This document shows positions 58,543 to 64,000 of a stretch of 64,000 nucleotides of DNA, piece by piece. Position 1 is the first letter of the stretch; every line of letters begins with the position of its first letter. The translations under genes and the position numbers were made by a program. Under the pieces are notes generated by a model that did not search any database, had not been told where the DNA came from, and saw nothing but the letters and a program-made list of their open reading frames with translations. Origin of the DNA: an uncultured Armatimonadota bacterium (GTDB taxonomy: Bacteria > Armatimonadota > Fimbriimonadia > Fimbriimonadales > Fimbriimonadaceae); contig CAILEM010000153.1 of NCBI GenBank assembly GCA_903833215.1, positions 62,001 to 126,000 of the forward strand. Direction: 5' to 3'.

Positions 58543-59960
58543 TAGTGCGCACCTCCGACTGTTTCGACTTCAACCGGCTTCAGCGCAATCTGTGAGTCGC
58601 GGTGTCCGAGAAGCTTGTAAAGAAGATCCTTGACTTCAAAGATATTGATAACTGGCATGAACCTAATGAAGAGGAACATCAGCGCGATGAAGAACCCAAT
58701 CGTTCCTGCGAACATGCCGAAGTCCCAGAACGTGGGATAGTACATCCTGTTCGCGCTTGGCAGATAGTTCGCCGTGAGCGACATTGGAATGATTACGAAG
58801 CGCTCGAGCCACATTCCCACGCTAACGAACTGACACACGATCATAACGACCGTGAGATTTCTTCGAAGTGATGGGAACCAGAAAGCCTGCGGGGCGACGA
58901 TGTTGCAGATGATCAACGCGGCGTAAGCCCAAGCGTAAGGACCGGAAAGACGTCTCAGCAACGTCATATCCCATTCGTTGGGGTTTCCGGAGTACCAAGC
59001 ATAGAAGAGTTCAAGCGTGTATCCGTAGGCAACGATCAAACCGGTGGCAAGGGTGATCTTGGCCATCCAGTCGATATGCCGCATCGTGATCAGATCTTCC
59101 AGCTTGTACAGCTTTCGAATCGGAATCGCAAAGGTAAGCACCATCGCAAAGCCGGCGAAAACGGCACCAGCAACGAAGTACGGCGGGAAGACGGTGACGT
59201 TCCAACCAGGAACCACCGAGCTCGCAAAGTCAAAGCTAACGATTGAGTGAACTGAGAGAACCAGCGGCGTCGAAAGGCCAGCCAGAATCAGGTACGCCTG
59301 CTCATATCGATGCCAGTGGCGCTGACTGCCTCTCCAACCCAAGCAAGCAATCGCGAGTAAGACTCGGGCGAATTTGTTCTTGGATTGATCTCGGAGAGTC
59401 GCGAAGTCAGGCACCAAGCCGATGAACCAGAACATCAGCGATACCGAGAAGTAGGTTGAAACAGCGAAGACGTCCCACATCAGTGGCGAACGGAACTGCG
59501 GCCACAGTCCCATGATATTGGGATAGGGGAACAGCCAGTAGATCGCGACCCATGGTCGACCGGTGTGCAGCAGCGGAAACATACCGGCGCACATAACGGC
59601 GAAGATCGTCATCGCTTCCGAGAAGCGGTTGATCGAGTTACGCCAGGGTTGCCGGAGCAGCAGCAGAATCGCCGAAATGAGCGTTCCTGCGTGGCCGATA
59701 CCGATCCACCAGACGAAGTTGACAATGTCAAACGCCCATGCGGTCGGAATATTGTTGCCCCAAATTCCTACGCCCTGGTACAGCAACCAAGTGATCGCTG
59801 CGCCAAGCAATCCAGTGCCCATGACACCGAAAGTGAACATGATGAACCAGGGGCGGGTATGCCGCTTCTGGTCGATGATCATCGAGCTAATACTATTGTC
59901 TATCGACGCATAGTCTTGCGACCCGGTGATCATGCTGTCGTTGAGAGGAGTTAACGCCAT
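58542..59960 (-). CDS. actC: ActC: NrfD-type quinol-binding membrane subunit of alternative complex III
   Basis: 472 residues with about ten helices. NrfD/PsrC-type features are IGIGHAGTLISAIL, RPWRNSINR, PLVLSVHSIVSFDFA and GYTLELFYAWYSGN. The conserved His in HAGT and the Asp of SFDFA are near the predicted quinol site. It oxidises quinol and passes electrons to the ActB iron-sulfur clusters. Two bases separate it from ActB. Confidence 0.95.
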   Translation of the reverse strand: MALTPLNDSMITGSQDYASIDNSISSMIIDQKRHTRPWFIMFTFGVMGTGLLGAAITWLLYQGVGIWGNNIPTAWAFDIVNFVWWIGIGHAGTLISAILLLLRQPWRNSINRFSEAMTIFAVMCAGMFPLLHTGRPWVAIYWLFPYPNIMGLWPQFRSPLMWDVFAVSTYFSVSLMFWFIGLVPDFATLRDQSKNKFARVLLAIACLGWRGSQRHWHRYEQAYLILAGLSTPLVLSVHSIVSFDFASSVVPGWNVTVFPPYFVAGAVFAGFAMVLTFAIPIRKLYKLEDLITMRHIDWMAKITLATGLIVAYGYTLELFYAWYSGNPNEWDMTLLRRLSGPYAWAYAALIICNIVAPQAFWFPSLRRNLTVVMIVCQFVSVGMWLERFVIIPMSLTANYLPSANRMYYPTFWDFGMFAGTIGFFIALMFLFIRFMPVINIFEVKDLLYKLLGHRDSQIALKPVEVETVGGAH

Positions 59961-59962
59961 GT

Positions 59963-62900
59963 CTAACTAGTGGTCTCCGTCTTGGTCACAGGTGCGATTT
60001 CAGGATTCGGGTTTCGAACCTTCGCGAGGTGCGAAGTACGTGGTCTTGTCTGCAAGTTCTCTAGCAGCAAGTAAGCCCGCGGATCTTCACGCCACTGAGC
60101 GACCCCGCTTTGGGGATCGTTCATATTTCCGAACACGATTGTTTGAGTCGGACAAGCGCTCTGGCAGGCGGTGATAATCTCGCCTTCCTGAATTTCTCGT
60201 CCCGCCTTCTTGGCTTCGATGCGCGCTTCATTGATTCGCTGCACGCAGTACGTGCACTTCTCCATGATTCCGCGACCTCGAATCGAAACATCTGGGTTGT
60301 TCAGCATTCGCAAGAGAGGGATTCTCTGCTTGTCGTCGACACGAACGTCGAACTGTCGCTGATTGTCGGTGTAGTTCAAGTAGTTGAACCGGCGAACCTT
60401 GTAAGGGCAGTTGTTTGAACAGTAGCGGGTTCCAACGCAGCGGTTATAAACCATCTGATTGAGTCCCTCGTGACTGTGAACGGTAGCTGCAACCGGACAT
60501 ACCGGCTCGCACGGCGCTTTCTCACAGTGGACACAAGCAACCGGCTGCCAAGTGAGCTGCGGGTTCTCGGTATCACCACTGTAGTAGCGGTCAATTCGAA
60601 TCCAGTGCATTTCGCGGTGGCGTGCGACTTGGACCTTTCCTACAACCGGAATATTGTTTTCTGCCTGGCAAGCGGTGACGCACGCATTGCACCCGATACA
60701 GGTGTTCATGTCGATCGTCATCGCCCACTGTGGACTTTCGGAACTGAAGATCTTGTCGGGATACAAGTTCTGGTCCCGAATTTCAGTTGACTTCTCTTTG
60801 TTCTCTTTAACGTACTTGGCTGCGTTCTTATTGAAGTCGGCCAAATCGTATTCCACGACGACGGTTCTGGTGTCGCCTTCGAACTGCTTCACGTGGTCGC
60901 CATCGATTGGGGCGTGGCCCTGAGTCGTCGCGACTGTCGTGACTCCACCAACCGCCTTGAGTTCACCGGTCGTGAAGTGAGGTGCGGTTGATGTGCGGAA
61001 CAGGTAGCCATTGAAGCCACCACCGTCGAAGTTGGAGATCGAGTTAAAGAAGCCACCTGGCGATCTTGGATCTCCCGCAGCAAGGTGTCCGTCTCCGTTT
61101 GGAAGTGAGCAGACGACTCCACCACGAGTTCGACCATATCCCAGGTAGACGCTAACCGCTTCCTCTGGGTGGCCTGGCTGAACGAAGGCCGCTGTGCGAA
61201 CGGTGACTCCGTTAACGGTGAGGTCCACGACGCCTTCATCGACGATCCCGAGCGATGTGGCCGTCTTGGGGCTAATCATCGCGACGTTATCCCAAGTCAG
61301 CTTCGAAAGGGGCTTAGGCAGCTCTTGCAGCCAACCGTTGTTGGAGAACTTACCATCGTAGATGCATGGGTCCGCGAGCAAGATGACTTCAAGGCCTGAG
61401 GTCTTCTTAGGGCCCACCAGCGTCGAAGCCGAAAGTGTAGAGGCAACAGTAACAGGCTTCGAACCAGAGTTTTTCAGCAAGCCATCGTGGATGATCTTGC
61501 GCCACTCTTTCTCAAAGTCTCCAGCGACCAATCCACTCTTGCGCCATGTTGCCTTCACGAGGTCGTAACCACTGTGAGGCTTGCCAGAGAGAATGCTCAG
61601 GATTTCAATAACCGACCGGCCCTCATAGAGAGGAGCGATGATCGGCTGCATCACCGAATAGGTGCCGTCGAATGCGCGCGCATCTCCCCACTCTTCGAGA
61701 CTGTGCGTGATCGGAACGAACCAATTGCATGCCTGGCCGGTCTCGTCGTCGTAAAGACCAAGCTTGATCTTGTGCTTAGCCTTAGCAATTGCTTCGGCAA
61801 ACTTCAGATCAGCTGGAGCATCGTAGACAGGGTTGGAGTTAACGATGATGATCGTCTCAACCTGGCCCGCCTTAAGGTCCGCAATGAGCGACCTGAGATC
61901 GCCTACGGTCTCGCTCGTTGTTGCATCGACTGGCTCAATGTGGTTAACCGTTTTGCCGAACGATCCAAGCTTCTCGTTGATGAGCTGCACAAGGGCGTGA
62001 ACTTCAGGAGCTTGATTATCTCCTGTCACCACAAGTGCCCCACCAGGAACCGACTGCAGATCTTTGACGATTGCATCGATGGCTTTCTGATAAGGTGTAG
62101 TCGCCGCTGCTGCACCAGCAACACCTAGTGCAGCGGCGAGTGCTGATGCAACACCAAATACTTCCGACGGCTTAACTGCCCAACGGTGATCAGCAACGCC
62201 GCCGACCAACCCCGGCGTGCTCTCGAAGGAGTAAAGCCGGTTCATCGTTCCGGTCAATCCCTTCACTCGCCGACCGTTCGCAAACTCGCGAGCGTACTTC
62301 AGACTGCCTGGGTTCGCGGTCGGGCTAAGGAAGTCTCCATCGAGCGATACGACAACCTTCGCATTGGTGAAGTCATAGGTCGTGTCGAGCGGTTTGCCGA
62401 ACGCCAACTTGGCTCCCTCGTGAACGTTCGATCGACCGATTGGCTCGTAGGCATGCCACTTGGAGCCGGGATAAGCGGCCAAGAATGTCGTCATCGTCGA
62501 AACGAACGTTGGCGAAGTCGTCGATCCGGTGAGGATTCTTAGCCCAGCACCATTCTTCAATGCAGCTGGTTTGACCGTCTTGCCAAAGAATTCGTCGAAT
62601 AGCTCCCACGAACTTGGGTTACCCGTATCGAATGTGCCTGGGTTCACCTGTTCGACTACCGTTGCACCCCGATCGGGATCGTAGAAATTTAGAAGCTCTG
62701 CCTGCGATAGGACGTCAAGCGCTCCCATCGAAGCAGGATGATCTGGATTACCTTCGATCAATACAGGTCGACCTTCGATCTGCTCCACCAAAACACCGGT
62801 GGCATATCCGCCCAAGGTCACTGCCGTCGCGTAAAACAGCGGCTTACCCGTTACGAGCTCTTCAGGAGCCTTTACGTAAGGAACAACTTTGTCCTGCGGA

Positions 62901-63199
62901 AGGAATACGCCTCGGCAGCCTGCAAGTCCTGCAAGCGCCATCGAAGCTCCCATGTACTTCAATAGGTCACGTCGGTTCAGCTCTAGGAGTGTCGAACGAT
63001 TGGGGAATTCGTCCTCCATCCACGCCTGAAACTGCGGCGTATCGGCTAGCTCATCGAGACTTCGCCAATAGCTCTTGCCGCTTTGACCGGATAGGCGTCC
63101 TTTAACGGACTCCAAACCCTCGCCAATCGGCTCTTGGTGCTTCTGCTTTTCTTCCATGCTCTCGTCTTTCAATCCCAAATCCTCGTTTAGTGGTGGCAC
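59963..63199 (-). CDS. actB: ActB: molybdopterin-oxidoreductase-like / iron-sulfur subunit of alternative complex III
   Basis: 1078 residues. A Tat-like signal with lipobox (NRRDLLKYMG, then AGLAGC, about 77-96) precedes a large domain like molybdopterin oxidoreductases (ActB1 half) that has no molybdenum-binding Cys visible. The C-terminal third is ferredoxin-like with four cluster motifs: CIGCNACVTACQ, CVHCEKAPCEPVCP, CVGTRYCSNNCP and CTYCVQR...CQSACP. This is the electron entry unit on the outer side of the membrane. Overlaps the ActA gene by 13 bases. Confidence 0.95.
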   Translation of the reverse strand: MPPLNEDLGLKDESMEEKQKHQEPIGEGLESVKGRLSGQSGKSYWRSLDELADTPQFQAWMEDEFPNRSTLLELNRRDLLKYMGASMALAGLAGCRGVFLPQDKVVPYVKAPEELVTGKPLFYATAVTLGGYATGVLVEQIEGRPVLIEGNPDHPASMGALDVLSQAELLNFYDPDRGATVVEQVNPGTFDTGNPSSWELFDEFFGKTVKPAALKNGAGLRILTGSTTSPTFVSTMTTFLAAYPGSKWHAYEPIGRSNVHEGAKLAFGKPLDTTYDFTNAKVVVSLDGDFLSPTANPGSLKYAREFANGRRVKGLTGTMNRLYSFESTPGLVGGVADHRWAVKPSEVFGVASALAAALGVAGAAAATTPYQKAIDAIVKDLQSVPGGALVVTGDNQAPEVHALVQLINEKLGSFGKTVNHIEPVDATTSETVGDLRSLIADLKAGQVETIIIVNSNPVYDAPADLKFAEAIAKAKHKIKLGLYDDETGQACNWFVPITHSLEEWGDARAFDGTYSVMQPIIAPLYEGRSVIEILSILSGKPHSGYDLVKATWRKSGLVAGDFEKEWRKIIHDGLLKNSGSKPVTVASTLSASTLVGPKKTSGLEVILLADPCIYDGKFSNNGWLQELPKPLSKLTWDNVAMISPKTATSLGIVDEGVVDLTVNGVTVRTAAFVQPGHPEEAVSVYLGYGRTRGGVVCSLPNGDGHLAAGDPRSPGGFFNSISNFDGGGFNGYLFRTSTAPHFTTGELKAVGGVTTVATTQGHAPIDGDHVKQFEGDTRTVVVEYDLADFNKNAAKYVKENKEKSTEIRDQNLYPDKIFSSESPQWAMTIDMNTCIGCNACVTACQAENNIPVVGKVQVARHREMHWIRIDRYYSGDTENPQLTWQPVACVHCEKAPCEPVCPVAATVHSHEGLNQMVYNRCVGTRYCSNNCPYKVRRFNYLNYTDNQRQFDVRVDDKQRIPLLRMLNNPDVSIRGRGIMEKCTYCVQRINEARIEAKKAGREIQEGEIITACQSACPTQTIVFGNMNDPQSGVAQWREDPRAYLLLENLQTRPRTSHLAKVRNPNPEIAPVTKTETTS

Positions 63200-63942
63200 A
63201 CCGAACAGTCGGCGAGTTGCTGGACGTGAATCCCGTATTTCTTGATCAACTCTTTTCCTGCTTCTAGATCAGCAGCTTCGTCGGAACCCTCGAATTTGCC
63301 GGTTGCGAGGACCTTCTCATCTTCAGGAAGACCCTTGATTCCATGCTCTTGAAGTTCCCAGTACAAATTGAAAACCTGCTGACGCGGGGTTTGCGTGTTT
63401 GCAGTCTTGTTCTCGTGGAGGTACCGCTCCGGTGCTCGGTGGCACTGGAGGCACCATGCCATCTGGAAGGAGTTTCCTTTCCAGGTGATCTGCATCTCGT
63501 TTACCGGGCCATGGCAAATATTGCAGTTAAGGCCGCGTGCGATGTGAATGCTGTGGTTAAAGAAAACGAACTGCGGGACCTTGTTGACCAAGTTCCACTT
63601 AATCGGAGTGTTCGTTTCATAGCTCTGCCGAACAGGCTCGAGCATGGGACTATTCGTCCAAATCTGCGAGTGACAGGACATGCACGTCTCCGTGGACGGC
63701 AAGCCAGCGAAAGCAGATTTCTCAACCGTGGTGTGGCAATAGCGGCAATCAATTCCCAATTCCCACGTGTGATGCTGGTGGCTAAAGGGAACAGGCTGGT
63801 TTAGCGGTACGTCTACTTTAGTGTTGGCAGGCGAACGCGAAAGTCCAGCGATAGCTAGCCAGACGGTTGGGACTCCGATAACAAAGCTAAGAAGACTTAG
63901 CTTCGCTACAGAGTTGGCGCTTGGTCTAAAAATCTGGGCCAT
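63187..63942 (-). CDS. actA: ActA: pentahaem cytochrome c subunit of alternative complex III
   Basis: 251 residues. An N-terminal membrane helix (LSLLSFVIGVPTVWLAIAGL) is followed by five CxxCH motifs (CRYCH, CMSCH, CNICH, CLQCH and the C-terminal CSVCHH), so five c-type haems. It forms the electron wire from ActB to ActE or the oxidase. First gene of the operon; the ATG at 63942 is followed upstream by only 58 bases before the window ends. Confidence 0.94.
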   Translation of the reverse strand: MAQIFRPSANSVAKLSLLSFVIGVPTVWLAIAGLSRSPANTKVDVPLNQPVPFSHQHHTWELGIDCRYCHTTVEKSAFAGLPSTETCMSCHSQIWTNSPMLEPVRQSYETNTPIKWNLVNKVPQFVFFNHSIHIARGLNCNICHGPVNEMQITWKGNSFQMAWCLQCHRAPERYLHENKTANTQTPRQQVFNLYWELQEHGIKGLPEDEKVLATGKFEGSDEAADLEAGKELIKKYGIHVQQLADCSVCHH

Positions 63943-64000
63943 TAACAGTTTTGCTCCGATACGTTGAGGGTAAACATCCCTACGACCGCGCTCCCCTCGT
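63943..64000 (-). promoter_or_regulatory. Upstream end of ACIII operon (truncated by window)
   Basis: 58 bases upstream of the actA ATG. No clear promoter is visible; the operon may begin here or further upstream outside the window. Confidence 0.25.

Noticed and set aside
1-64000. tRNA, rRNA, transposase and prophage structural genes
   Set aside because: None recognised on reading both strands; a tRNA search program was not available, so a missed tRNA is possible.

Overview
The window looks like a chromosomal segment of a Fimbriimonas-like member of the Armatimonadota. This is an inference from protein style, not from a marker gene. The grounds are two prepilin-type proteins whose N-termini run GFTLIELLVVIAIIAILAA then LFPVFAQAK, each encoded next to a GntR- or LacI-type regulator; a quinol-oxidising alternative complex III (ACIII) joined to a caa3 oxidase; and TPR-sulfotransferase proteins. 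No rRNA, tRNA, CRISPR array or transposase was recognised.

Layout. 0-6.7 kb: a 5'-truncated secreted sedolisin (S53) peptidase with Ig-like repeats, then small genes, including a decayed nucleotidyltransferase pair, a VOC protein, a TetR regulator divergent from a DUF4287/DoxX pair, and a GyrI-like protein. 6.8-17.0 kb: a compact minus-strand operon that reads, in transcription order, GntR/LacI-type regulator, pseudopilin, small lipoprotein, flavin-dependent halogenase-like protein 3, TPR-sulfotransferase, halogenase-like 2, halogenase-like 1, and a beta-propeller protein. 17.7-19.9 kb: a CaiB-type CoA-transferase and a CrtA-like protein. 19.9-27.95 kb: an accessory island bounded and subdivided by three direct copies of a 20-bp repeat. 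The right copy forms the 3' end of a GNAT gene. The island carries a Fic protein between matching inverted repeats, VapD with an N-terminal extension, an excisionase/integrase pair, two zinc-ribbon membrane proteins, an XRE regulator, and about 2 kb of non-coding DNA full of short palindromes.

27.9-34.7 kb is core: GNAT, CdaR and CdaA (c-di-AMP synthesis), PheA, DoxX, a second GNAT and PepF. 34.7-40.6 kb repeats the theme of the halogenase operon: TPR-sulfotransferase, two Gly/Pro-rich lipoproteins, a pseudopilin, a GntR/LacI-type regulator and a LacI regulator, but no halogenase. 40.7-48 kb is an FHA/VWA/zinc-ribbon group with NAD(P)HX repair and SprT genes. 48.2-50 kb holds an unknown gene, PurN and PlsC.

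50.5-63.9 kb is one long minus-strand respiratory operon: ActA-F (ACIII), a small anchored Pro-rich protein, SCO copper chaperone, then caa3 oxidase subunits II, I, III and IV. Together these would oxidise quinol, pass electrons through haem proteins to the CuA/haem c domain of subunit II, and reduce oxygen.

Most notable are the halogenase/sulfotransferase/pseudopilin operon with its reduced second copy, and the tandem integrative island with its two palindrome families.
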